Positions 1-9,604 of a stretch of DNA of 64,000 nucleotides are shown here, piece by piece. Within the stretch, counting starts at the first letter, position 1. The number at the start of each line of letters is the position of its first letter. The notes under the pieces were generated by a model. That model made no database searches, was not told the origin of the DNA, and saw only the letters and a list, made by a program, of their open reading frames with translations. Source of the stretch: Oscillospiraceae bacterium (GTDB lineage Bacteria; Bacillota; Clostridia; Oscillospirales; CAG-272); contig SVTT01000002.1 of assembly GCA_015063625.1 (NCBI GenBank), positions 1 to 64,000 of the forward strand. Reading direction: 5' to 3'. The translations under genes were made by a program, and so were the position numbers.

Positions 1-51
1 GTCGATGGTTTTCGCGGTGATTTTGTCACTGCTCGATGCAGTCAAGTATTA

Positions 52-125
52 CTTTACAAAGAGAGCAGGGGCAAAAGCGCCCGTAAAATGCGCCTGTGGG
101 CGTGTTCGACTCGCTCTCTTGTCCC
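52..125 (-). repeat. ~74-bp dispersed repeat (copy 1) with imperfect inverted ends, inside the 3' end of the GDPD gene
   Basis: Minus strand ggacaagagagcgagtcgaacacgcccacaggcgcattttacgggcgcttttgcccctgctctctttgtaaag matches 17395-17466 with few differences; ends acaagagagc / gctctctttgt are near-inverted. Confidence 0.85.
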
Positions 126-815
126 TATGGAAGCAAGCATCTCTGACGCCTCGGTCATATCGACCCCCCGGGTGTTGACCTTGATGCCGTTTTGGTGGCA
201 AAGCGCCACGCGCTCGGCAGAGAGTGCCTTGTAGTGGATATCAAGGTCAAGGCTCTGCGCCTTCAGCTTGTCGATCAGCCCGTCGTTGAAGCTGCTGACC
301 AGATACTGCGCGGGCTGTTTGGGGTAGTGCTTGCGCAAGAACACCAGATTTTCGTAGCAGAAGGAGATAAAGATCACTTCGCCGAGATAATCCATTTCCT
401 CAATGATACGGCAGATCGCGCAGATGTCCTCCTCGCCAAAGGGATTTTTTAACTCCAGAACAGCCTTTTTCTCGTATTTTTTACAGATGGCAATGTATTC
501 CTCGAGTGAGGGAAGCACCAGATCGGCGCGGTCCTTCTGCTCGCTGAATTTGTTGAGGAGCGTGAGACCGCGCAGGGTGTCAAAGGTGGATTCCTCAACT
601 GTCAGCTTGTCGATTGCCACGCGCTTGGTGTCGTCGTCGTGAATGATGATGTACTTGCCATCAAGTGTCCTGTGCACGTCGGTTTCAATGCCGAAGTAGG
701 TGCGGTTGCCCGCCGCCACAAAGGCGGCGGCGGTATTTTCGCGCTCCAGACCGCTGCATCCGCGGTGTGCGATCATGAAAGGCTTGTTCTTACAGCAGAG
801 CTTGATGGTGTTCAT
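54..815 (-). CDS. Glycerophosphodiester phosphodiesterase family protein, 3' end replaced by repeat
   Basis: MIAHRGCSGLERENT...GIETDVHRTLDGKYIIIHDDD is typical GDPD; C-terminus RERVEHAHRRILRALLPLLSL is encoded by the repeat. Confidence 0.8.
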   Translation of the reverse strand: MNTIKLCCKNKPFMIAHRGCSGLERENTAAAFVAAGNRTYFGIETDVHRTLDGKYIIIHDDDTKRVAIDKLTVEESTFDTLRGLTLLNKFSEQKDRADLVLPSLEEYIAICKKYEKKAVLELKNPFGEEDICAICRIIEEMDYLGEVIFISFCYENLVFLRKHYPKQPAQYLVSSFNDGLIDKLKAQSLDLDIHYKALSAERVALCHQNGIKVNTRGVDMTEASEMLASIGTRERVEHAHRRILRALLPLLSL

Positions 816-829
816 GCTTCGATCACTCC

Positions 830-2485
830 TTACTTTTTGGGGAAGCTGTCCTTAAGACCTACCACACGGTTGAAGGTGTTTTCGTGCTTGGTATCCATGC
901 AATAATAGCCGTCGCGAACGAATTGAAACTTGTCGCCGGGCTTGGCATCGGCAAGCGAGGGCTCTGCCATGGCGTGCTCGACCTTCACAAGCGAGCTTGG
1001 GTTCAGGTAATCGTTATAGGTCTTGCCCTCGGGCAGATCGGCAGGATTTTCAATGGTCAGCAGATTGTCGTAAAGCATCAGTGTGGTTTCCTTGGCATAT
1101 TTTGCCGAAAGCCAATGGACCGTGCCCTTGATCTTTCTGCCATCCGCAGGGGTATTGTTGCGGGTCTCAAGGTCTGCCGTGCAGAGCAGGCGGTCAATAC
1201 TGCCGTCGGGGTTCTTGACGATCTCGTTGCAGCGGATGATATAAGCGCCCATTAAACGCACCTCTCCGTCGGGCTTGAGGCGGAAGAATTTTGGGGGTGG
1301 AACCTCCGCAAAGTCTGCGGCGTCGATATAGATCTCACGGGTAAAGGGCATGGCGCGCGTGCCGAGCTCGGGCTTCTGAGGATGATTGGGCAGGTCAAAG
1401 GTCTCCTCTGCATCGGCAGGATAGTTGGTGATCTCCACCTTGATGGGGTGTGCCACCACCACGCGGCGGGGGGCGATCTCGCCCAGCTCGTCGCGGATGC
1501 AGTGCTCCAGCATGCTGATGTCCACCAGACTGTCTGCCTTGGAAACGCCCGCCTCGCGCACGAAGCGGAAAATAGACTCGGGGGTATAGCCGCGGCGGCG
1601 CAGGGCACAAATGGTGGGCAGACGGGGGTCGTCCCAGCCGTCGACCATGTTGTTTTCGACCAGCGAGCGCAGATAGCGCTTGGACATGACGGTATTGGTG
1701 ATATTCAAACGGGCAAACTCGCGCTGCTTGGGCTTCTTTTCAAAGCCGATGTTGTCGATCACCCATTCGTAAAGCGGTCTGTGATTCTCGAACTCCAGCG
1801 AGCAAAGCGAGTGGGTAATGCCCTCCAGTGCATCCTGAATGGGATGTGCGTAATCGTAAAGAGGATAGATGCACCATTTGTCGCCCTGGCGGTGGTGCGC
1901 CGTGTGCACGATGCGATAAATGGCGGGGTCGCGCAGATTCATGTTGGGAGATGCCATGTCGATCTTGGCGCGAAGGGTCTTGGCACCGTCGGGGAACTCG
2001 CCCGCCCTCATGCGTGCAAACAGATCGAGATTCTCCTCCACCGAGCGATTGCGGTAAGGACTTTCAGTGCCCTTTTCGGTAAGCGTGCCGCGCGTGCGGC
2101 GAAGCTCCTCTGCCGAGAGATCGCAGACATAAGCCTTGCCGTCCTTGATGAGCTTGACGGCGTACTCGTAGCACTTGTCAAAATAATCCGATCCATAGAA
2201 AACACCGCCCGTGGGAGTCGCACCCAGCCAGCAGAGGTCCTCGTAGATGGATTCCACGTATTCCATGTCCTCCTTGGCGGGGTTGGTGTCGTCATAGCGG
2301 AGATTGAAAAGACCTCCGTACTTGCGCGCCGTTTCCACGTTGATCATGATCGCCTTTGCCGAGCCGATGTGCAGATAGCCGTTGGGCTCAGGAGGGAATC
2401 GGGTGTGGATCTTCAGATCGGGGGTTTCCTCCAGATCCTTGTCAATGATGTCGTGTATAAAATTACCGTTAATGATCTCTTCCAT
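830..2485 (-). CDS. glnS: Glutaminyl-tRNA synthetase
   Basis: Class I signature FPPEPNGYLHIGSAKAI and VMSKRYL; full-length GlnRS-like. Confidence 0.93.
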   Translation of the reverse strand: MEEIINGNFIHDIIDKDLEETPDLKIHTRFPPEPNGYLHIGSAKAIMINVETARKYGGLFNLRYDDTNPAKEDMEYVESIYEDLCWLGATPTGGVFYGSDYFDKCYEYAVKLIKDGKAYVCDLSAEELRRTRGTLTEKGTESPYRNRSVEENLDLFARMRAGEFPDGAKTLRAKIDMASPNMNLRDPAIYRIVHTAHHRQGDKWCIYPLYDYAHPIQDALEGITHSLCSLEFENHRPLYEWVIDNIGFEKKPKQREFARLNITNTVMSKRYLRSLVENNMVDGWDDPRLPTICALRRRGYTPESIFRFVREAGVSKADSLVDISMLEHCIRDELGEIAPRRVVVAHPIKVEITNYPADAEETFDLPNHPQKPELGTRAMPFTREIYIDAADFAEVPPPKFFRLKPDGEVRLMGAYIIRCNEIVKNPDGSIDRLLCTADLETRNNTPADGRKIKGTVHWLSAKYAKETTLMLYDNLLTIENPADLPEGKTYNDYLNPSSLVKVEHAMAEPSLADAKPGDKFQFVRDGYYCMDTKHENTFNRVVGLKDSFPKK

Positions 2486-2498
2486 GATACTTTACCTC

Positions 2499-4145
2499 TT
2501 AAAGTTTGTTTGCCATTGCCTTGATGCGATCGATCACACGGCCGTAACCGAGGATCTGCATGGCGGAATACATATCGGGGGAATTGAGCTTGCCCGTGAC
2601 GGCAACGCGAAGGAACATGCTGATGTCGGCAACACTGCCGCGGAAGGCACAGGGATCCTCCTTATATGCCTTCATGTCGGAGGCGTAGCCGAGACGGTCT
2701 GCGATCGCCTTGATCTTGTCAAACCACACGCCGCTGTCGTCGGCAGGGTCATAAACGGCAACAAATGCTTCAAGCGCCGCCTTGATGTCGGAGGGAGAGA
2801 ATTGCTCGGGATATGCGTCGACAACGCGGAACCAGTCGTCATAGAAGAAGTCAAGATAGGGTCGCACGTCGGAAAGCACGGCAAAATCCTTTCGGGGCTT
2901 TTTGCCGCCTCTTCCGATGGCAAGAATGGATTTGGCATAGTCGGGGTCGGCAGCCAGATGGTCGTAAAGCGCAGTGTCGTAATCCTTGGCAAACGCCAGC
3001 ACCTCGCCGTAGACGGTTTCCACATCCATGCGCGAGATCACGTTTTTGGAAACGTCGCGCAGCTTGGCGGCATCAAAAAGTGAGCCTGCGGGGTTCATCT
3101 TTTTATAGGAGAACTTGAAGTCATCCACGGGCGCGTCGGGATTCTGGCGGCGCCAGTCCTCAAAGTTGGAGTTGAGCACCGTCATTAGATATTCGTAGAC
3201 CGAACGAACGGGGAATCCCTCCTTGCGGTAGTAGGTGAGCGCCAGCTCGGGATCCTTGCGCTTGGAGAGCTTGCGCTTACTCTCTCCGTCCATCTTCATC
3301 AGGGGACCGATGTGAAGATACTTCGGGGGCTTGAAGCCGAGCGAACGGAAGAGCTGGAGATGGAAGGGCAGAGAGGGAAGCCATTCGTCGCCGCGTACCA
3401 CGTGGGTGGTGCGCATCAGATGGTCGTCCACCGCGTGTGCAAAGTGATAGGTGGGGATCCCGTCCGACTTCAGCAGCACGTGGTCCATATCGTTTTCGGT
3501 CAATTCAAGATTGCCCTTGATGAGATCGGTAAAGCGGATCTTGTTTTCGATCGAGCCGGTCGAGCGATAGCGGAGCACCCAGGGAAGCCCTGCCGCCATT
3601 GCCTCTTTGATCTCCTCGATCGATCGGTCGCGCCAGATCGCCCATTTGCCGAAATAGCCGTAGTTTGCCTTTTCCGCCTCTTGCCGTTGATGAATGTCGG
3701 CAAGCTCGTCCTCGGTGCAGAAGCAGGGGTATGCCTCGCCCTGCAGCACCAGCTGCTTGGCGTACACGTGATAGATGTCCTTGCGCTGACGCTGGCGGTA
3801 GGGACCGTAGCTGCCGCTGTCCCCCTCGACCGTTGCACCCTCGTCGAAACGGATGTCGTAGTGCTTCAGGGATTCGATCAGGATCTCCACAGCACCCTCT
3901 ACCTCGCGCTTGGCATCGGTGTCCTCGACGCGCAGAAAGAGCACGCCGCCCGACTGGTGGCACATGCGCTCGGAGGTCAGCCCCTGTATGAGGTTTCCGA
4001 GGTGCACGAAGCCCGTGGGGCTGGGTGCCATGCGGGAAACAACGGTCCCTTCCTTCAGGTTGCGCGCGGGAAAGAGCGCCTCCATCTCCTCGGGCGTCTT
4101 TGTTACATGGGGAAATAAGAGTTCGGCAAGTGCGTTCGTGTCCAT
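2499..4145 (-). CDS. gltX: Glutamyl-tRNA synthetase
   Basis: APSPTGFVHLGNL and KLSKRKD motifs. Confidence 0.93.
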   Translation of the reverse strand: MDTNALAELLFPHVTKTPEEMEALFPARNLKEGTVVSRMAPSPTGFVHLGNLIQGLTSERMCHQSGGVLFLRVEDTDAKREVEGAVEILIESLKHYDIRFDEGATVEGDSGSYGPYRQRQRKDIYHVYAKQLVLQGEAYPCFCTEDELADIHQRQEAEKANYGYFGKWAIWRDRSIEEIKEAMAAGLPWVLRYRSTGSIENKIRFTDLIKGNLELTENDMDHVLLKSDGIPTYHFAHAVDDHLMRTTHVVRGDEWLPSLPFHLQLFRSLGFKPPKYLHIGPLMKMDGESKRKLSKRKDPELALTYYRKEGFPVRSVYEYLMTVLNSNFEDWRRQNPDAPVDDFKFSYKKMNPAGSLFDAAKLRDVSKNVISRMDVETVYGEVLAFAKDYDTALYDHLAADPDYAKSILAIGRGGKKPRKDFAVLSDVRPYLDFFYDDWFRVVDAYPEQFSPSDIKAALEAFVAVYDPADDSGVWFDKIKAIADRLGYASDMKAYKEDPCAFRGSVADISMFLRVAVTGKLNSPDMYSAMQILGYGRVIDRIKAMANKL

Positions 4146-4157
4146 TTGTATACCTCG

Positions 4158-4775
4158 TCAGAAAAGTTTTGAAAGTGCCTCGCCAAGTGTGGTCGGCTTA
4201 CCGTGACCCGGATAGATCACGGTGCTCGGCGGCAATGCCGAGAGCGAGGAGAGTGAGTGGCGCAGTGCTCCTCCGTCGCCACCAAAAAGATCGTATCTTC
4301 CGTAGCCTGCGGCAAAGATGGTGTCACCTGTAAAGGCAACGCCGTCCGAAAGAAGGACCGTCGAGCCGGGAGTGTGCCCCGGGGTGTTCATCACGCGAAG
4401 CGAGATGTCGCCGAAGGTCAGCACGTCACCGTTTGATAGCAGCCGATCGGGCGTGGGATAACAGGCATCCCCACCGAAAAAGACCGAATGGGCGTTCTTT
4501 TCGCCGTCTGCCGGGAAGTCCTTGTCCCCCTCACCGAGAAGGATCGGGGCGCCGGTTGCCCTCTTGACCTCGGCAAGCGTCAGCATGTGGTCAAAATGCC
4601 CGTGCGTGAGGAGGATGGCGGCAAGCGATGCGTGAGTGCGGGAGAGCGTGCTCTTCAGTACCTCGGCGTTCACCGTGCAATCGATCAGAACCGCTGTGTC
4701 CCCCTTTTGCAGAAGGTAACAGCAGGAGGCGTAGCCGCCGGGAGAAAGCTCCGTGATCTTCAATTTTCGGCGCAC
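4158..4775 (-). CDS. MBL-fold metallo-hydrolase
   Basis: LTHGHFDHM, TPGHTPGS, FTGDTIF, YPGHG motifs. Confidence 0.9.
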   Translation of the reverse strand: MRRKLKITELSPGGYASCCYLLQKGDTAVLIDCTVNAEVLKSTLSRTHASLAAILLTHGHFDHMLTLAEVKRATGAPILLGEGDKDFPADGEKNAHSVFFGGDACYPTPDRLLSNGDVLTFGDISLRVMNTPGHTPGSTVLLSDGVAFTGDTIFAAGYGRYDLFGGDGGALRHSLSSLSALPPSTVIYPGHGKPTTLGEALSKLF

Positions 4776-4883
4776 CTGCCTTCCTATTTGTTATAATCAC
4801 TTCAGTATAGCATATTTTAGCCCGTTTGTCTATATTTGTAAACAAAAAAGAGGAAAAAAGCAGGGAAAATCTTGCAAAAGAGA

Positions 4884-4918
4884 AGGGCGCCCTGCGGTAT
4901 GATACCGCAGGGCGCCCT
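4884..4918. terminator. Perfect 17-bp inverted repeat
   Basis: agggcgccctgcggtat-g-ataccgcagggcgccct. Confidence 0.7.
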
Positions 4919-4942
4919 GTCGTTTGGATGATTCCTTAATCG

Positions 4943-6778
4943 TTATTCGTCCTCTTCCTCAACAAAGCCGTTGAGAAGTGCGAAATCCCAGTAGCCCGAA
5001 AGCTTGGTCTTGGTGAATACGGCGTTGGTGAAGAAGTTGGTCTTGACCTTGGAGAGGTCCTTGCCAACCAGCGAAACGCTCTTGTTGTAAACCATGGGGA
5101 TCACGGGGAGGTCACGCATCAGAATGGCTTCTGCCTCATGCAGGAGCGCTGCGCGATCCTTTTCCTTTTCGGCGGCGAAGGCAGCCTCGATCTTCTGGTT
5201 GTATTCCTCGCTGTCATAGCCCGTGATGTGGGGCGTCAGCTCGTAGTTGGGATTCACGGTTGCGTCCATGTTGATGGCATTGCCCGAGAATGCCTTGGCA
5301 AAGGGAGCGAGATAACCGAATGCAGCGGAGGAGTTGGCAACCAGATCCAGTGCGATCACCTCAAAGCTGCCGCTGTCAAGAGCCTCTCGGTAGAGGTTGT
5401 TGTAAGCACCCGTGTACTCGGGCTTTTCGGGATTGGTTCTGTCAACGATCTCCTCAACGCCGAGCTTGTTGAGAGAAACCTCGAAGCCAAGTCCCTCCCA
5501 GGCGGCCTTGACAAGGTTGGCAATGGCAAGGTGATCCTCGTTCTTTTCGTATACCGTGATGGCGAAGGAGAAGTCGGAAGCCTTCACGCCTGCGGCGGAA
5601 AGCAGATTCTTTGCCTCGTCAAGATTGGCGGAGGAGGCAAGGTAGGATTCCGCCTTCTTGCGGAACTCGGTCTTCTTGTCCTCGCGGTTGAGCACCTTGT
5701 GAGGAACAAGGCCGTCGGCAGCCTCTGCATAAACGATGGCAGCGGCGAGTGCGTCGCGGTCGATGGCAAGCGAGAGAGCCTTTCTCACCTCTGCCTTGGC
5801 AAAGAGAGCCTCGCCGCCGATGATGGCTTTTTCGTTCAGATAGTAAACGTGGGTGGAGGCAGTGTCCTCAACGTCAGCCTTCTTGAGAATATCGGCGATC
5901 GAGGAGCCCTCGCCGCGCAGAGAAAGCGGAATGTGACCGAAATAGAATACGGCATTCTCATCCTCACCGTTGAAGTTTTCCAGCTGCTTGTCGACAGGCG
6001 TGGTGTAGTCAATGATGATACGGTAGGGGGTGACGTACTTGTCGATGGCATCGTTCTTTTCTCTGTTGCGGTAGTAGTAGCCGTTGCGCTCCAGAACAAA
6101 GCCGTCCTTTTCGGCAAAGTTGGTGGTACGGACGGTGAAGGGACCGTTGCAGACGATGGTGTCGGCGGATTTGCCCCAGTTGGGATTGCCCTCCACGACG
6201 TCGGCACGGACGGGGAACAGTGCGGGGCTGCAAAGTGCAAGGAGGAAGTTGTCAACCTCAATGTCCTTTTCAAACTCGATCTCAATGGTCTTCTGATCAA
6301 CAACGGAAACGCCAAGGTGGTCAATGGTGTCGTTGCCGGCACAGATGGCACGGGCGTTTTTGATGTCGTAGAGCAGAGAAACGGCGGGATGGGAGGTGGC
6401 GGAGGCAAACAGACGGCGGAAGGCGAACTGCACGTCGGTTGCGGCAACGGGCACGCCGTCGGACCACTTGGTGTCGTTCAGCGTCACAGAGAGCGTGTAT
6501 GTACCCTTCTCCTTATCCACGATATATTCGTAGTCGTCGGTAAGTGCCTTTTCGGGCTGACCGTTGTCGTCGGCAACGAACAGACCCTCGAACAAAAGCC
6601 CCACGATCTGCAGAGTCTCTTTGTTGTCAAAGGCATTCAGCGGATCGATGTCGTAAACAGGCTCGCTGACATACATGCGGATAAAAGGACCCTTGTCATC
6701 CTCGCCGTGCGAACAGCCGACAAAGCAACAAAGCAGGCATGCAAGGCAAAGCAAAATCGCCAAAATCCGTTTTGTCAT
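4943..6778 (-). CDS. Peptide ABC transporter substrate-binding lipoprotein (SBP_bac_5)
   Basis: Lipoprotein signal LLCCFVGC; OppA-like body. Confidence 0.9.
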   Translation of the reverse strand: MTKRILAILLCLACLLCCFVGCSHGEDDKGPFIRMYVSEPVYDIDPLNAFDNKETLQIVGLLFEGLFVADDNGQPEKALTDDYEYIVDKEKGTYTLSVTLNDTKWSDGVPVAATDVQFAFRRLFASATSHPAVSLLYDIKNARAICAGNDTIDHLGVSVVDQKTIEIEFEKDIEVDNFLLALCSPALFPVRADVVEGNPNWGKSADTIVCNGPFTVRTTNFAEKDGFVLERNGYYYRNREKNDAIDKYVTPYRIIIDYTTPVDKQLENFNGEDENAVFYFGHIPLSLRGEGSSIADILKKADVEDTASTHVYYLNEKAIIGGEALFAKAEVRKALSLAIDRDALAAAIVYAEAADGLVPHKVLNREDKKTEFRKKAESYLASSANLDEAKNLLSAAGVKASDFSFAITVYEKNEDHLAIANLVKAAWEGLGFEVSLNKLGVEEIVDRTNPEKPEYTGAYNNLYREALDSGSFEVIALDLVANSSAAFGYLAPFAKAFSGNAINMDATVNPNYELTPHITGYDSEEYNQKIEAAFAAEKEKDRAALLHEAEAILMRDLPVIPMVYNKSVSLVGKDLSKVKTNFFTNAVFTKTKLSGYWDFALLNGFVEEEDE

Positions 6779-6999
6779 TTTGTTGTTCCTCCTTCAGGGA
6801 AAGGCATGCATGACCGCGCGGTCATACGATACCATATTAACATTCCATATTATAGCACAAACAAAATTCGATTTCAAGAAGCAAAGAAGGGAAAAGGAAA
6901 AGGTTTGGACGGTTGCACAATATTTCGGGGCAAAACTATGCAGTTTACACATAGAAAGGAGGAGAAAAGGAGATAATAACAACGAATGGAGGTGGCGAT

Positions 7000-7881
7000 A
7001 TGGGCTTTGAAGCGAGAAGTGATCTCGCAACCGAATGCGGCTGCGAGAACGAGAGAGAGGGGATCCGTGTCAGTACTGCCGATGCGGGGGGCTGTAAGCT
7101 CGTACGGGTGCAGATCAAAAGCGAGGATGCGGCAAGGAGGATCGGCAAGCCTTGCGGCAGATACGTGACGCTTGAATGCGGTCACGTTCACGATCTCTGT
7201 GAGCAGGAGCTCGCACAGGTGCGCCGTGTTCTTGCGGTGGAGCTCCGTGAAATGGCGGAGCGAATGACGGGAAAACGGATGGGGTCTGGCTTTTCGGTGC
7301 TGGTGGCAGGGCTCGGCAATGCCGAGATCACGCCCGATGCCGTAGGACCCGAAACCGTGCGGCGGCTCTCGGTCACGCGTCATTTGCGTGAGTACGATAC
7401 GGCGCTGTTTTCCACCGTGGGACTCTGCGAGATCGCAGCGATCGCCCCGGGGGTCCTGGGTCAGACGGGACTGGAAACGGTTGAGCTTGTCAGAGGCGCG
7501 GTCAGCAGTGCCAAGCCCGATCTCGTCGTGGCGGTGGATGCCCTGGCGGCACGCTCGACCGAGCGCCTCGCCGCCACAGTGCAGCTCTCCGATACGGGCA
7601 TCCAGCCGGGCTCGGGGATCGGAAACGGTCGCCGCGCGCTGAACCGAGAAACGGTCGGTGTGCCGGTCATGGCACTCGGGGTCCCCACGGTGGTGGAATC
7701 CTCCACGCTGGTTTACGATGCGCTGACAAAATTCGGGATCGACGAGCAACGGGAGGAGCTCCAACAGCTTTTTGAAGGAGGAAAGGGCTTCTTCGTTGCG
7801 CCGAAGGAGATCGATCTGCTCATACCGTCTGTGGGGATATTGCTTTCCTCTGCCATCGAAAAGGCGTTCACGGTGTCTTGA
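7000..7881 (+). CDS. gpr: GPR endopeptidase (spore germination protease)
   Basis: MGFEARSDLATE..., GLGNAEITPDAVGP, DALAARS, GIQPGSGIGN. Confidence 0.93.
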   Translation: MGFEARSDLATECGCENEREGIRVSTADAGGCKLVRVQIKSEDAARRIGKPCGRYVTLECGHVHDLCEQELAQVRRVLAVELREMAERMTGKRMGSGFSVLVAGLGNAEITPDAVGPETVRRLSVTRHLREYDTALFSTVGLCEIAAIAPGVLGQTGLETVELVRGAVSSAKPDLVVAVDALAARSTERLAATVQLSDTGIQPGSGIGNGRRALNRETVGVPVMALGVPTVVESSTLVYDALTKFGIDEQREELQQLFEGGKGFFVAPKEIDLLIPSVGILLSSAIEKAFTVS

Positions 7882-7922
7882 AAAAAGCCCTTGCACGGCA
7901 GCTGCCGCGCAAGGGCTTTTTT
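7881..7922 (+). terminator. Intrinsic terminator after gpr
   Basis: aaaaaagcccttgc...gcaagggctttttt. Confidence 0.8.
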
Positions 7923-7951
7923 GGGCGTTTTTTATACCGTTTTGCGCCTTT

Positions 7952-9121
7952 TCAGCGCTTGAGCTTGGTGATGAAGGAGTCCATGCGAGAGAGCGCCTCC
8001 TCAATGTGCTTGATCGAATAGGCATAGGAGATGCGTGCGAAGCCCTCGCCAACGTCGCCAAAGGCGTTTCCGGGAACGATGGCACATTTGTATTCCTCCA
8101 GCAGACGGGCACAGAACTCGTCGCTTGAGAGCCCGAATCTGCCAATCTCGGGATAGATGTAAAAAGCGCCCTCGGGCTCAAAGGAATCAACGCCGATGCT
8201 CTTAAGACCGTTGTAGATATAGCGGCGGCGGCGGTCGTATTCCGCAACCATCATAGCGATGTCCTCATCGCCGTTCTTCAGCGCCTCAAGCGCGGCAAAC
8301 TGGCTGGTCGTGGGGGCGCACATGATGGCGTACTGGTGGATCTTCAGCATCTGCTCGGCAAGGGGGGCGGGGGCGGCAAGATAGCCCATACGCCAGCCTG
8401 TCATGGCATATGCCTTGGAGAAGCCGCTGGCAATGATGGTTCGCTCCCACATGCCCTCCAGAGAGGCGATCGAAACGTGCTGCCTGCCGTAGGTCATCTC
8501 GGCGTAGATCTCATCCGAGAGCACGAGAATGTTGGTGTCGCGCAGGACCTCGGCAATGCCCTCCAGCTCCTCCTCGGTCATAATGGCACCGGTGGGGTTG
8601 TTGGGATAGGGAAGCACGAGAAGCTTGGTGCGCGGCGTGATGGCGGCACGCAGCGCCTCGGGCGTCAGCTTGAAGCGGTCCTGTGCCTTGGTTTCGATGA
8701 TCACGGGCACACCGCCGGCAAGTGCGGCAATGGGCTCGTAGCAGACAAAGGAGGGGGTGGGAATAATGATCTCGTCACCCGGCTCGGTCACGGCGCGGAT
8801 GGCAAGGTCGATCGCCTCGCTGCCACCGACGGTGACCACAGTCTCCTCGGGCTTATAGGAAATGCGGAAGCGTCGCAGCAGATAACGCGAGATCTCCTCG
8901 CGCAGCTCGGTCATACCGGCGTTGGAGGTGTAGTAAGTCTTACCCTTTTGCAGGCTTTCGATGCCTGCCTCGCGGATGTGCCACGGCGTTACGAAATCGG
9001 GCTGACCCACCGTCAGACCGATCACATCTTTTCTGCCGTCAAGCAGATCGAAGAATTTTCGTATGCCCGATTTCTTCATGCTGACGACGGTTTTTGAAAG
9101 AACGGAAGAATAGTCGATCAT
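7952..9121 (-). CDS. Pyridoxal-phosphate aminotransferase class I/II
   Basis: PNNPTGA, SDEIYAEMTY, SGFSKAYAMTGWRMGY. Confidence 0.92.
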   Translation of the reverse strand: MIDYSSVLSKTVVSMKKSGIRKFFDLLDGRKDVIGLTVGQPDFVTPWHIREAGIESLQKGKTYYTSNAGMTELREEISRYLLRRFRISYKPEETVVTVGGSEAIDLAIRAVTEPGDEIIIPTPSFVCYEPIAALAGGVPVIIETKAQDRFKLTPEALRAAITPRTKLLVLPYPNNPTGAIMTEEELEGIAEVLRDTNILVLSDEIYAEMTYGRQHVSIASLEGMWERTIIASGFSKAYAMTGWRMGYLAAPAPLAEQMLKIHQYAIMCAPTTSQFAALEALKNGDEDIAMMVAEYDRRRRYIYNGLKSIGVDSFEPEGAFYIYPEIGRFGLSSDEFCARLLEEYKCAIVPGNAFGDVGEGFARISYAYSIKHIEEALSRMDSFITKLKR

Positions 9122-9600
9122 CAGTTGCAGTTTCCTCTCTCGTCGATATCGACGATTCCGTAGATCACGCCCTTATCCTTGTATTTGCGCAGCACGAAGT
9201 GGGTGGCGGTAGAAACCACGTCTTCGATGGGCGCAAGCTTTTGAGCCACGAAATAGGCGACCTCCTTCATAGTCTTGCCCTCGATCTGCACGCAGAGGTC
9301 AAAGCCGCCCGACATCAGATAAAGGCTCTGCACCTCGGGGTAGTTGTAGATCTTTTCGGCAACGCGGTCAAAGCCGCGATCACGCTGGGGCGTGATCTTG
9401 ACCTCGATGATGGCGGAAACGTATTCTCGGTCGGTCTTATCCCAGTCGATGAGAGTCTTGTAGCCGAGGATCACGCCGTCCTTTTCATATCGGTCGATCA
9501 TTTTTTTGATGTCGCCTGTTTCCTTGCCGCACATTACGGCAAGCTGCTCGGGTGTGAGGGTGGCGTTGTCCTCCAGCAGTGTCAGCAGGTTGCGGTCCAT
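9121..9600 (-). CDS. Lrp/AsnC family transcriptional regulator
   Basis: MDRNLLTLLEDNATLTPEQLAVMCG HTH plus AsnC ligand domain; internal start chosen within ORF 9121-9648. Confidence 0.85.
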   Translation of the reverse strand: MDRNLLTLLEDNATLTPEQLAVMCGKETGDIKKMIDRYEKDGVILGYKTLIDWDKTDREYVSAIIEVKITPQRDRGFDRVAEKIYNYPEVQSLYLMSGGFDLCVQIEGKTMKEVAYFVAQKLAPIEDVVSTATHFVLRKYKDKGVIYGIVDIDERGNCN

Positions 9601-9604
9601 ATTG

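Noticed and set aside
5138-6976. 612-aa plus-strand ORF opposite the peptide-binding protein gene, and similar long antisense ORFs (26119-28491, 32912-34588, 46773-48104, 49168-50544)
   Set aside because: Each mirrors a clearly recognisable gene on the other strand; composition is that of shadow ORFs in GC-biased coding sequence, with no recognisable domain.
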